A DNA stretch of 37,068 nucleotides from Clostridiales bacterium (GTDB lineage: Bacteria; Bacillota; Clostridia; Lachnospirales; CAG-274), in assembly GCA_021201395.1 (NCBI GenBank), contig JAJQFB010000027.1:1-37068 (forward strand). The letters are read 5' to 3'. A model generated the notes under the pieces. The model was not told where the DNA came from, made no database searches, and worked only from the letters and a program-made list of their open reading frames with translations. The translations under genes and the position numbers were made by a program. Positions 9,122 through 16,686 of this stretch are shown here, in pieces. The number at the start of each line of letters is the position of its first letter. The first letter of the stretch is position 1.

Positions 9122-10165
9122 CTATTCCTCTTCTTTTATATGCTTTTTTATTTCTTCCACTATATAATCCTTAACTTCTTCTATAGTCATATGGGTTGTG
9201 TCAAGCAAAACTGCGTCCTCGGCTTTCCTGAGGGGGTTATGTTCCCTGTGGCTGTCGTTGTAGTCACGCTTTTTGATGTCCTCCAAAATCTCCTCATAGG
9301 TGGTGGTTATGCCCTTAAGCTCCAGCTCTTCAAAACGTCTCTTGGCTCTTTCCTCAACCTGACCCTCCATAAATACCTTAACCTCGGCATTAGGCAAAAC
9401 ATTCGTTCCTATGTCTCTGCCGTCCATAATAACGCTCTGCTTAGCGGCACACTCCCTTTGAAGAGCTACAAGCTTCTCTCTTACGGCCTTATAGGTAGCT
9501 ACCTTAGAAGCCCCCTCGGAAACCTCGGGGGAACGTATAAGGTCGGTAACGTCATCTCCGTTTAAAAGATACCTCTGACCCATTTTGGTAGACAGAACGG
9601 CTATATTTATATTGTCAAGTCTGCTTATAACCTGAAGCTCGTTGTTATAGTCTATGTCCTTGTCTATGCAGTAAAAGGCCACGCTTCGATACATTGCTCC
9701 TGTGTCGATATAGGTAAAGCCCAGCTCCTTAGCCACAAGCTTGGCTATTGTGCTTTTTCCCGAACCGGCAGGGCCGTCAAGGGCAACGGCCACTCTGTTT
9801 TCATCTCTTAATAAATCCGTTCTCAAAATTTTCGCTCCGTTTAAATATACATGTTTAATTTCACTCTGGGCAACTATAGCCTCCGTCAGCATAAGCACCC
9901 TTATGCACATTTTAAGGCCGCCCTTAACCTTAAGCTCCGGGTAGTCCAAAAGGCCTGCGCTTACTATGCCCAGCTCTCTTGCCGCTGCGGCAGGATAGGC
10001 TGTGTTTAAATCCTCCGTTGCGGTAAACAAAATACAAATTATATCCTCGTTTTTAAGAGAATTTTTCTCCATCATTTCCCTTAAAAGGAAGCCCGTTTCC
10101 GTAAGTATGGCTCCTCTTGTGTTTTCCTTTACGGTTGTTGCTCCTCTGACTGCTCGTGTTGACAT
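9122..10165 (-). CDS. cmk: AroH-type chorismate mutase fused to cytidylate kinase
   Basis: Residues 1-118 align with Bacillus AroH chorismate mutase: R7 in RGATT, E77, R89 in KMCIRV and Y107 in HVYL correspond to the known active-site residues R7, E78, R90 and Y108. Residues about 124-347 are (d)CMP kinase: P-loop GPAGSGKS (131-138), YIDTGAMYR, and DGRDIGTNVLP. The two parts are in one frame with no internal ribosome site needed. The first half would make prephenate for Phe/Tyr; the second recycles CMP/dCMP. AAGGAGAGG upstream fixes the ATG. In related genomes cmk commonly sits near ispH and the HI0933-like flavoprotein gene, as here; plsC, often between them, is missing. Both activities are inferred from intact catalytic residues. 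Confidence 0.92.
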   Translation of the reverse strand: MSTRAVRGATTVKENTRGAILTETGFLLREMMEKNSLKNEDIICILFTATEDLNTAYPAAAARELGIVSAGLLDYPELKVKGGLKMCIRVLMLTEAIVAQSEIKHVYLNGAKILRTDLLRDENRVAVALDGPAGSGKSTIAKLVAKELGFTYIDTGAMYRSVAFYCIDKDIDYNNELQVISRLDNINIAVLSTKMGQRYLLNGDDVTDLIRSPEVSEGASKVATYKAVREKLVALQRECAAKQSVIMDGRDIGTNVLPNAEVKVFMEGQVEERAKRRFEELELKGITTTYEEILEDIKKRDYNDSHREHNPLRKAEDAVLLDTTHMTIEEVKDYIVEEIKKHIKEEE

Positions 10166-10180
10166 AATCTTTCCTCTCCT

Positions 10181-11398
10181 TTATGAATTTATTCCCGCAA
10201 GATAACCCGTTGAAAAGGCTATTTGAAGGTTATACCCTCCCGTTAGGGCATCTGTATCTATAATTTCCCCTGCAAACAAAAGGTTATTAATAATTTTTGA
10301 TTTCATTGTGGATGGGTCTATCTCCTTAACGTCTATCCCTCCGCAGGTTATAACCGCTTGATTAAAGCCCTCCGTGCCCCTTATATTAAGCTCAAAGCCC
10401 TTAAGCACCCTTATAAGCCTCTGTCTTTCCTCTCTGCTGACGGAATTAACCTGTTTGTCCTCTTTTATTCCCGTTTTTTTGACAACAACGGGAATTATGG
10501 CCTTAGGCAGAAGCTTGTCGAGGGAATTTTTAAACTCCCTGTTTTTTAATTCACCGAAATCCCTAAGTATACGCTTGTTTAAATCGCTCTCATTAAGGGC
10601 AGGCTTTAGGTCTATGTATATTTTGGGTTCCTTTTTAATTTCTTTAGTTAAATATCTGCTTGCGGAAAGTATAACCGGGCCGCTGACCCCCGTATGGGTA
10701 AAGAGAAGCTCTCCGAAAGCCTCATAAACCTTTTTCTCTCCCACATAAGCCCTTATGCCTATGTTTTTGAGGGTAAGCCCTGCCAAATCGGAACAGAAGC
10801 CGTCGGCCTTAAGTCCTACAAGAGAGGGGTATACCCTTGTAACCCTGTGACCCAAAGCAGAGGCAAAGCCGTGACCCTCTCCCTCGGAGCCTGTAGTCGG
10901 GTAGGAAAAGCCTCCCGTTGCCAAAATATAAGAATCGGCTGAAAACTCCCCCTTAGAGGTAATAAGCCCGGAAATTTCTCCGTTTTCGGCCTTAAAGCCC
11001 TTAACACGGCAGTTTAAAATAACCTTAACGCCGTTTATGCTCATAAATTTTACAAGTGCCTTTATAATATCCGAGGACTTGTCCGACTTCGGGAAAACTC
11101 TGTTTCCTCTCTCAATCTTAAGCTTAACCCCCATATTCTCTATAAGCTCCATAATGTCGCCGCTTCCGAATGAGTAAAAGGCGGAATACATAAAATAGGG
11201 GTTCGAAATTGTGTTCTTAATAAAGTTTTCGGCGTCTGAATAATTTGTCAGGTTGCACCGCCCCTTGCCCGTTATATAAAGCTTCTTCCCAAGCCTGTTG
11301 TTTTTTTCAAGGAGTATAACCTCTTTTCCCTCTCTCGCCGCAATTCCCGCCGCAAGCATACCCGAGGCTCCGCCCCCTATTACAATAACTCTTCTCAT
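10181..11398 (-). CDS. NAD(P)/FAD-dependent oxidoreductase, HI0933/BaiN family
   Basis: A 405-residue flavoprotein. The FAD dinucleotide-binding motif GGGASGM is at residues 8-14, the family signature GKGRCNLTN at 44-52, and the C-terminal GGYNLQIAFSTGYLAG matches the second FAD-contacting segment. The family (YhiN, HI0933, BaiN) is common but the physiological substrate is generally unknown; a bile-acid role has been proposed only for certain gut clostridia and should not be assumed. The start codon overlaps the rnhA stop (ATGA), and 15 bases separate it from the mutase-kinase gene, so it belongs to the same operon. Confidence 0.9.
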   Translation of the reverse strand: MRRVIVIGGGASGMLAAGIAAREGKEVILLEKNNRLGKKLYITGKGRCNLTNYSDAENFIKNTISNPYFMYSAFYSFGSGDIMELIENMGVKLKIERGNRVFPKSDKSSDIIKALVKFMSINGVKVILNCRVKGFKAENGEISGLITSKGEFSADSYILATGGFSYPTTGSEGEGHGFASALGHRVTRVYPSLVGLKADGFCSDLAGLTLKNIGIRAYVGEKKVYEAFGELLFTHTGVSGPVILSASRYLTKEIKKEPKIYIDLKPALNESDLNKRILRDFGELKNREFKNSLDKLLPKAIIPVVVKKTGIKEDKQVNSVSREERQRLIRVLKGFELNIRGTEGFNQAVITCGGIDVKEIDPSTMKSKIINNLLFAGEIIDTDALTGGYNLQIAFSTGYLAGINS

Positions 11399-11856
11399 TT
11401 GTAGTTTTTATCCTCTTTTAAATTGCTCCCTTTAATTGCTCCCGTGGCAAGCTCATCGCACCTGTTGTTATAGGGGTTTGAGGCATGACCCTTTACCCAG
11501 TTGAAGGTAACCTTATGAATATCAAGAAGCTCAAGAAGCTCCTCCCAAAGGTCGATATTAAGTGCCTTGTCGGTTTTCGTCCTCATCCAGTTGTTTTTCT
11601 TCCATTTTAAAACCCAGCCCTTGTTAATTGCGTCCGCTACATACCTCGAATCGCTGTAAAGCATAATCTCACAGGGCTCCTTTAATATCTTAAGGGCCAT
11701 TATAACGGCGCAAATCTCCATTCTGTTGTTTGTGGTTTTCAAAAAACCCTCCGAAAGCTCCTTCTTAAAGTCATTATACATAAGAACGGCTCCTGCTCCG
11801 CCCTTGCCCGGGTTTCCCGAACAGGCTCCGTCTGTATAGATTTTAACCTTTTTCAT
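11395..11856 (-). CDS. rnhA: Ribonuclease HI
   Basis: Degrades the RNA strand of RNA-DNA hybrids, including R-loops and primers. The 153-residue protein has the usual bacterial RNase HI length. The metal-binding catalytic set is visible: D9 (IYTDGACSGNPG), E47 (NNRMEI), D69 (LYSDS) and D134 (NRCDELA), with H124 in the flexible loop (KGHASN). It contains the basic Trp/Lys-rich handle (WVLKWKKNNW, 81-90) typical of E. coli-type RNase HI. It is the first gene of the minus-strand operon; AGGATAGGAG precedes the ATG. Confidence 0.95.
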   Translation of the reverse strand: MKKVKIYTDGACSGNPGKGGAGAVLMYNDFKKELSEGFLKTTNNRMEICAVIMALKILKEPCEIMLYSDSRYVADAINKGWVLKWKKNNWMRTKTDKALNIDLWEELLELLDIHKVTFNWVKGHASNPYNNRCDELATGAIKGSNLKEDKNYK

Positions 11857-11908
11857 AGACCTTCTCCTATCCTGTGTTCAATATATTAAAATCTGCTTTA
11901 TAATTAAT

Positions 11909-11937
11909 AATATACCACATTTACGCAAAGGCTTCAA
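11909..11937 (-). promoter_or_regulatory. Promoter of the rnhA operon
   Basis: Minus strand TTGAAG (11937-11932), 17-base spacer, TATATT (11914-11909), about 50 bases before the rnhA start codon. Confidence 0.5.
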
Positions 11938-11979
11938 GCGGTTTTGATAATTCCACCCGTAAAAGTTTTATTTCTGTCT

Positions 11980-12057
11980 TTAAGCCGGATTTTCCGAAAC
12001 AGCTATATCAAATGTCTTAAAGAATAATTCATTGTTATATTTACTCGTTCTTCCCAT
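11980..12057 (-). CDS. Possible 25-residue peptide or gene remnant
   Basis: A 25-codon frame starting MGRTSKYNNEL and ending in ENPA, with AAGGGGG six bases before its ATG. I do not recognise it. Its opening resembles the N-terminal ends of some DNA-binding proteins, so it may be what remains of a truncated regulator gene. It lies about 125 bases upstream of rnhA, and an extended -10 element and a hairpin precede it, so a translated leader peptide is another possibility. The rest of the 314-base gap between rnhA and lgt holds no other gene I can support. Confidence 0.3.
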   Translation of the reverse strand: MGRTSKYNNELFFKTFDIAVSENPA

Positions 12058-12070
12058 AGGAAACCCCCTT

Positions 12071-12107
12071 AGTGCAGTTTTGAAATGTTTTTGTTATTTC
12101 AAGTGTC
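12071..12107 (-). promoter_or_regulatory. Hairpin in the 5' region of the 25-codon frame
   Basis: TTGAAAT (12080-12086) and ATTTCAA (12096-12102) form a perfect 7-bp stem with a 9-base loop. Outer arms GCAG/CTGC (12074-12077 and 12104-12107) can extend it across small internal loops. No T-run follows, so it is a leader structure or an operator palindrome and not a terminator. Confidence 0.4.
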
Positions 12108-12119
12108 TGCTCTAAGAGG

Positions 12120-12128
12120 ATTATATCA
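12120..12128 (-). promoter_or_regulatory. Extended -10 promoter element
   Basis: Minus strand TGATATAAT fits the TGnTATAAT extended -10 consensus. No good -35 is visible. It points toward the 25-codon frame and rnhA. Confidence 0.4.
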
Positions 12129-12170
12129 TAACCGACCGATTTTTTTATTTGTTACTTTACTGTATATTTT

Positions 12171-12983
12171 TTAATGAGAATCTGCTTTGCCGTTCATCAA
12201 AGTCTTAATAACGGGATTGTTTTCGGGCTTTGAAAACAGCATATACAGCCCAAAGGGGATTATAAAAAGGCTTATCCACTGGGATGTGGAAAAAATCCCA
12301 AAAACGCCCCTTTCGCTGTCTCCCCTGAAAAATTCCAAAACAAACCGCAAAACCCCGTATAAAAGGCCATACAGCCCGAAGTTTTGGAGAGGTTTTTTCA
12401 GTCTTTTTTCCGTTATAATGAGAAGCAGAAATATAATGAGGTTAAAGCCTGCTTCAATAAGCTGAACAGGCAGGTAAGCTGAGCCGTTTGGGGCGCCGAG
12501 AGAATTTGTGTACACAACGGAAAAAATACCCTCATACTCTATGCCGTAGCAGCAGCCTGCAAGAAAACAGCCTATTCTTCCGAAAAAGTGAAACAGAGGA
12601 ATCCCCGGAACAAAACATTCGGCAATTTTCGTTCCGTTTATGCTGAAATAGTGTGAATAGGCTATTGCCCCTATACAGCCCCCTATAAGCCCTCCGTAGA
12701 ACACGAAGCCTGCCCCCAGATAATATCTGAGAGAGGCGAAGCTTTCAAATATAATGTTTAAGTTTTCCGTATACCACTTTAAATTGGCAGTTATATACAA
12801 TATTTTCGCCCCCACAGCGGCAAAAACCATTACAAAGGCGAAAAAGTAAAGCCCGTCAACCACCGGCAGCCTTTTCCTGCGGCAGTTAAAAAGGGCAAAC
12901 CCCATCGAAAATATATAACCTGTTATAACCATAAGGCCGTAGGATGGATATTCCCTGCCTAAAACAAAAATATAGGGATACAT
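12171..12983 (-). CDS. lgt: Prolipoprotein diacylglyceryl transferase
   Basis: Transfers diacylglycerol from phosphatidylglycerol to the lipobox cysteine of prolipoproteins at the membrane. The 270-residue protein has about seven membrane segments. The Lgt signature region FGRIGCFLAGCCYG spans 134-147, with the conserved arginine R136, and YGGLIGG (96-102) fills the place of the HGG motif seen in proteobacteria. It is Cys-rich at the signature, as in many clostridial Lgt proteins. No clear ribosome site precedes the ATG, which is unusual here, but the N-terminal pattern agrees with the family. It is transcribed alone from a good promoter with a leader of about 115 bases. Confidence 0.93.
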   Translation of the reverse strand: MYPYIFVLGREYPSYGLMVITGYIFSMGFALFNCRRKRLPVVDGLYFFAFVMVFAAVGAKILYITANLKWYTENLNIIFESFASLRYYLGAGFVFYGGLIGGCIGAIAYSHYFSINGTKIAECFVPGIPLFHFFGRIGCFLAGCCYGIEYEGIFSVVYTNSLGAPNGSAYLPVQLIEAGFNLIIFLLLIITEKRLKKPLQNFGLYGLLYGVLRFVLEFFRGDSERGVFGIFSTSQWISLFIIPFGLYMLFSKPENNPVIKTLMNGKADSH

Positions 12984-13056
12984 AATTTATACCGAAATTC
13001 ATTTACATAATTTGCCATTGTTTCTAACTGTATCGAATATACATAAAAATCAAACA

Positions 13057-13080
13057 GGCAAAACCTAAAAAGGTTCTGCC
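13057..13080 (-). promoter_or_regulatory. Leader hairpin of lgt
   Basis: In the lgt leader, minus strand GGCAGAACCT and AGGTTTTGCC (10 bp with one G-U) enclose a TTTT loop. The following TGTTTGATTTTTA is T-rich but interrupted, so this could be a weak attenuator or a stabilising 5' structure. Confidence 0.45.
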
Positions 13081-13105
13081 GCATTGATATATTTTTTCTG
13101 TTTTT

Positions 13106-13135
13106 ATTATAGCACAATAAACAAACACAAGTCAA
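13106..13135 (-). promoter_or_regulatory. lgt promoter
   Basis: Minus strand TTGACT (13135-13130), 18-base spacer, TATAAT (13111-13106). Confidence 0.7.
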
Positions 13136-13216
13136 CAGCAGACATTAAGCTTTTAAAAATTCAGCTCTCCCGTTGAAACGGCGTTTTCGTAAATGCCTAT
13201 TTTGCAGCTGAGAAAC

Positions 13217-13373
13217 TTAAGGAAACGATGATTAATTCACCGAAGCAGATTTTTTCGAGTGTGAAGAAAGCATTTGAGGGCATAGCCGGAACCTATGCCC
13301 CCAATGCGTGACGAAGCAATCGGAAAAATCGGCAGTGAAGCTGCAAAGAGCTAATTAATCAGCGGTTTCTTAA
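13217..13373 (+). repeat. Palindromic MITE-like repeat, copy A
   Basis: A 157-bp element bounded by TTAA. Its ends are imperfect inverted repeats of about 21 bp (18 matches) built on TTAAGGAA...TGATTAATT, and its middle is a hairpin around GGCATAG/CTATGCC. It lies between the feoB 3' end and the lgt promoter, in the same orientation as copy B. With copies B, C and D it defines a repeat family. No transposase is encoded. The rest of the 481-base gap between lgt and feoB holds the lgt promoter and leader. Confidence 0.9.
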
Positions 13374-13464
13374 TCGTCATAGTGAAAACCGCCTTTCTTA
13401 TATTTTTTTGTAACTTTAATTTATCACTTAGAGTTAGCTTTAAGTCAATACCCTTTTCTGATAT

Positions 13465-15226
13465 TTAATTAAAATTTAATATTTTAAAGAACAAATTTAC
13501 AGCAAAACAGATTATAAAGCCGCAGACCGTAGGCAGGAGAAAGGCGGCTATGGTGTCCTTTATGCTGCCTGTTTCCTTTTTTATTGTCATAAGGGTTGTG
13601 GCGCAGGGGAAGTGGAAAAGGCAGAAAAGTATGGCACAGAGGGCGGTTTTTACATTCCAGCCGTTATTTACAAGGGCTTCTCCCATATCCCCTCCCCCGT
13701 ACATTATTGTAATAAGAGGCAGAACAATCTCATTAGCCGGCATACCCAGTATGAAGCCTGTCAAAATACAGCCGTCAAGGCCTAAAAGCCTGCCTATAGG
13801 GTCTAAAAGGCCTGCGGTTATATTTATAAGGGGTATTCCTCCCACATATATATTTTTTAAAAGCCATATTATAACTCCGGCAGGAACCGCCGCCATAACC
13901 GCACGGCTTAAAACAAAAAGAGTTCTGTCCTTTATGCTCCTTACTATTATTTGGCCTATTCGGGGACGTCTGTAGGGAGGAAGCTCCAAAACAAAGGAGG
14001 ATTTTTCACCCCTCATAAGAAGCCTTGTTACAAAAAGGGTAACAACCGTTCCCAAAATAAGAGCCGCTAAAACGCTTAAGGCGGAAACAAGGCTTGTAAG
14101 CCCTCCGGCTAAAAAAACATAACCGACAGCATAATTATAAGGGGGAAGCGGCCGTTGCAGGGCATAAAGACGTTTGTCAAAATTGCCGCCCGTCTTTCTC
14201 TCGGCGACTCTATAATTCTTGAGGAAATAACCCCTGCCGCATTGCAGCCTATGCCCATACACATACAGAGAGCCTGTTTTCCGTTTGTCCCGGCAAGCTT
14301 GAAAAACCTGTCAAGGTTAAAGGCTATTCTGGGCAGGAAACCTAAGTCCTCCAAAAATGTAAAAAGGGGAAAGAAAATTGCCATAGGCGGCAGCATAACC
14401 GCAACAATTTCGCCTACTGTGTCAAATATGCCGTATACACAAAGATCCTTTATTTTGCCGTTTACCTGTAAAAGACTTAAAAGGTAAAAAAGCCTTTCCT
14501 CTAAAAAGCCGAAAAACCGGTTAAGAGCCGCCGAGGGGTAATTCGCCCCTATCACGGTTATCCACAGCATAAGGGCAAACACAAGCAAAATTACGGGTAT
14601 GCCGAATTTATCGCTTAAGACTATATTGTCAATTTTTCTGTCGAAATATTCAAAGGCTTTCTTTTCCGCCTTTACATATTTTTCGCAAAGCTCCCTTGAG
14701 CGGCGGTTATAATAGTCCGTTTCTTTTAGGTCTGTTGTCCGACGGGGCTTTACTCCGCTGTAAAATACCTCCTCAAGCTCATTTAAGCCCTCTTTTCTGC
14801 CTGCCGCCATAGGTATAACCTTAACTTCAAGCTCCCTTGAAAGCCCCTCCGTGTCTATTGTTATGCCCTTTTTGGCGGCCTCGTCCATCATATTTACACA
14901 GATAACCGCTTCCCCGTTATGTCTGTAATTTGAAGAGCAAGTATAAGGTTCCGTTCCAAACAGGTTCCGTCGGTAATAATAACCGTAAGCTCCGCTCCGC
15001 CCTTTTTCAAAAATTCCACGGCATTTTCCTCATCGGGAGATTTTGCCTTAAGGGAATACATACCCGGCAGGTCAACTATTTTGAAGTCTTTAAAATAGCC
15101 CTCTGCGGAGCCTACCGTTTTTCCGCTCCAGTTGCCCGTGTGCTGTTTAAGCCCCGTCAGAAGGTTGAAAACCGTGCTTTTGCCTGTGTTCGGGTTTCCG
15201 CAAAGGGCTATGACCCTTTCACACAC
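13465..15226 (-). pseudogene. feoB: Ferrous iron transporter FeoB, broken by two frameshifts
   Basis: FeoB imports Fe2+ and carries an N-terminal G domain. Three frames together give one FeoB of about 585 residues. The first (15226-14894, GTG start) has the P-loop GNPNTGKST and DLPGMYSL. The second (to 14109) has the NMMDEA G4 motif, the GCNAAG segment and FMPCNGRFPLI. The third (to 13465) holds the C-terminal gate and last membrane segments. Frame is lost once at a run of four C (plus 14912-14915), where a fifth would restore [14 protein letters not shown], and again at seven A (plus 14111-14117), where an eighth would restore MFFLAGG. Both are one-base losses in homopolymers, so sequencing error, real decay or slippage must all be considered. 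The GTG follows the feoA stop directly. Confidence 0.85.
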
Positions 15227-15472
15227 CTAATATTCCTCCCTGAATTTTATGAAAATGTTGTCGGCATCCTCTTTCCTGAGGGCCATAACGGAGCCCTTTA
15301 TAAAATAGGCCACGGGGTCTCCGGTCGGGCTTTTGTGAAGAGCCATAACCTCCGCGTCCTTTGTAAAGCCCAGCTCCATAAGTCTGTCTCTGTTTTTGAA
15401 GTCCCCCGAAACAGCCGATATAACTCCCCTTGCTCCCATGGGAATACAGGTCAGGGGCAAAGTATTAATCAT
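15227..15472 (-). CDS. feoA: Ferrous iron transport protein A
   Basis: A small cytoplasmic SH3-fold protein, 81 residues, that assists FeoB. The pattern MGARGVISAVSG (12-23), LMELGFTKDAEV (31-42) and the C-terminal ALRKEDADNIFIK is typical of FeoA. GGGAGG precedes the ATG, and its stop codon abuts the feoB start. On the minus strand a TATAAT (15543-15538) has only a poor -35, which would suit an activated or iron-controlled promoter, but I see no convincing Fur-type operator. Between them lies a short GCCTC/GAGGC hairpin (15509-15524) in the leader. No feoC is present. Confidence 0.93.
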   Translation of the reverse strand: MINTLPLTCIPMGARGVISAVSGDFKNRDRLMELGFTKDAEVMALHKSPTGDPVAYFIKGSVMALRKEDADNIFIKFREEY

Positions 15473-15583
15473 AAAAAAGCACCTCCCAAAAAGCGTTTTG
15501 CTTCGGAAGCCTCAGGGAAGAGGCCCCCTACACTTAAATTATATAACCGCGCTTTGGGATTGGTGCCTGTCGCTGTTTTATTT

Positions 15584-15751
15584 TTAAGGAAACGATGATT
15601 AATTCGCCGAAGCAGATTTGTCGCAGATTTTTTCGAGTGTGAGGAAAGCATTTGAGGGCATAGTCGGAGCCTATGCCCCCAATGCGTGACGAAGCAACCG
15701 GAAAAATCTGCGGCGAAGATGCGAAGAGCTAATTAATCAGCGATTCCTTAA
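15584..15751 (+). repeat. Palindromic MITE-like repeat, copy B
   Basis: A 168-bp element from TTAAGG to CCTTAA. Its left arm and the reverse complement of its right arm share TTAAGGAA, TGATTAATT, GCAGATTTTT and a central GGGCATAG/CTATGCCC stem with a 7-base loop. It has the same orientation as copy A; together they flank feoAB. Compared with copy A it carries an extra GTCGCAGATTT-like stretch in the left arm. The remaining 15473-15583 and 15752-15866 hold only the feoA leader and the DUF4160 promoter. Confidence 0.92.
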
Positions 15752-15796
15752 ATTACAAGGAAAGAAAAGCTATTTTAAAATTTCTTTAACCCGTAC

Positions 15797-15825
15797 TTGA
15801 ACACATCGAAAATTTTTGGTATAAT
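15797..15825 (+). promoter_or_regulatory. Promoter of the DUF4160 gene, extended -10
   Basis: TTGAAC (15797-15802), 17-base spacer ending in TGG, TATAAT (15820-15825); TGGTATAAT is an extended -10. Confidence 0.75.
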
Positions 15826-15866
15826 TATATTAACAAAAAGACTATTAAAAAAAGAGGTGATATTTT

Positions 15867-16127
15867 ATGCCTACATTGTGCTTGTTTCACGGCATAAAAA
15901 TAACAATGAACTGGGACGACCACAATCCTCCGCATTTTCACGCAGCCTATGGAGATTACAGAGCAATAATACTCATACAGGAAGGAATTGTTTCCGCAGG
16001 TTATCTCCCTAAAAGTCAATTAAAATATACCCTTGCTTGGGCGGATACACACAAAGACGAGCTTATGCAGAATTGGGAGCTTGCCAAAGAACTCAAACCT
16101 TTAAATAAAATTAATTCGGAAATTTAA
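15867..16127 (+). CDS. DUF4160 family protein
   Basis: An 86-residue protein that fits DUF4160 over its whole length: the start MPTLCLFHGIKI, the hallmark DDHNPPHFHAAYGDY (residues 17-31) and the C-terminal WADTHKDELMQNWELAKE. The biochemical function of the family is unknown. AGAGGTGA precedes the ATG. It is followed by a DUF2442 gene, a pairing I recall from many bacterial genomes; by that neighbourhood a toxin-antitoxin or stress-linked role has been guessed, but nothing in the sequence proves it. Confidence 0.9.
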   Translation: MPTLCLFHGIKITMNWDDHNPPHFHAAYGDYRAIILIQEGIVSAGYLPKSQLKYTLAWADTHKDELMQNWELAKELKPLNKINSEI

Positions 16128-16128
16128 T

Positions 16129-16175
16129 CGGAATTTCGTTTCAGTAATTTTATTTTATAAAAAAACGAATTTCCG
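16129..16175 (+). promoter_or_regulatory. Hairpin between the DUF4160 and DUF2442 genes
   Basis: CGGAATTTCGTTT (16129-16141) and AAACGAATTTCCG (16163-16175) pair over 13 positions with one mismatch, leaving an AT-rich loop of about 21 bases. The right arm ends at the DUF2442 ribosome site GGGAGG, and no T-run follows. Confidence 0.55.
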
Positions 16176-16188
16176 GGAGGTGAAACAA

Positions 16189-16491
16189 ATGGAAAATAAA
16201 TTAAACTCAAGCCTTTTTTACCCCGAAGTTTATCAAGCTGTAGCAGGAGAAGATTATATCGTTTACGCCTACGTAAATGACGGTTCAATGCGTAAGGTGG
16301 ATGTTAAACCTTTCATAGAAAAAGGAGGCGTTTTCAAGCCTTTACGAGACAAGACTGTTTTTACATCGGCCTTAACCGTCATAGGCTATACAATAGCATG
16401 GGACTTAATCGGAAACCGCAACGAATATAAATGTATAGATATAGACCCATTCTATGTTTATAACAGTCCTATCGTAGATGATATACCATAG
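16189..16491 (+). CDS. DUF2442 family protein
   Basis: A 100-residue protein ending in the DUF2442 pattern: RKVDVKPFIEKGGVFKPLRD, then a hydrophobic strand and the final CIDIDPFYVY, where family members have DIDPD-LY. Function unknown. The ATG at 16189 is chosen because GGGAGGTGA sits 8-14 bases before it; the earlier in-frame GTG at 16180 lies inside that ribosome site. It is probably co-transcribed with the DUF4160 gene. An insertion between the GYTIAWD and IDPF parts makes it slightly longer at the C-terminus than the core domain. Confidence 0.85.
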   Translation: MENKLNSSLFYPEVYQAVAGEDYIVYAYVNDGSMRKVDVKPFIEKGGVFKPLRDKTVFTSALTVIGYTIAWDLIGNRNEYKCIDIDPFYVYNSPIVDDIP

Positions 16492-16518
16492 AAAAAAATA
16501 AGAAAACAAGCATTTTTT

Positions 16519-16686
16519 ATGGAAATTATAGCAAGCATTTTATTATTAATTGCAGTTGTTGCGTACTTTACAGGACACTTGGGCGGCGTAAATAAAAGGA
16601 TAGATAATTACCCCGTGTTTAAGGTTGATGATGCAAAAATGGCCGGGGACTATAAAGCTTCCCCCACCAAAAACAAATTAATATGA
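16519..16686 (+). CDS. Small membrane peptide, 55 residues
   Basis: Begins MEIIASILLLIAVVAYFTG, a single N-terminal membrane segment, followed by a polar tail with GGVNKRIDNYPVF. I do not recognise it. No ribosome site is visible, but it is in the same frame as the DUF2442 gene, separated by that gene's TAG and nine sense codons, so readthrough or re-initiation is conceivable. Its TGA overlaps the ATG of the next small frame. Confidence 0.45.
   Translation: MEIIASILLLIAVVAYFTGHLGGVNKRIDNYPVFKVDDAKMAGDYKASPTKNKLI

Noticed and set aside
13465..15226. Three separate feoB-like genes
   Set aside because: The pieces join into one FeoB if one base is restored at each of two homopolymers; there are no proper starts for the second and third.
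15469..15651. Frames with a SKKSATNLLRRINHRF-like peptide, here and at 35741-35938
   Set aside because: The shared peptide is just the translation of the palindromic repeat; no start site supports it.
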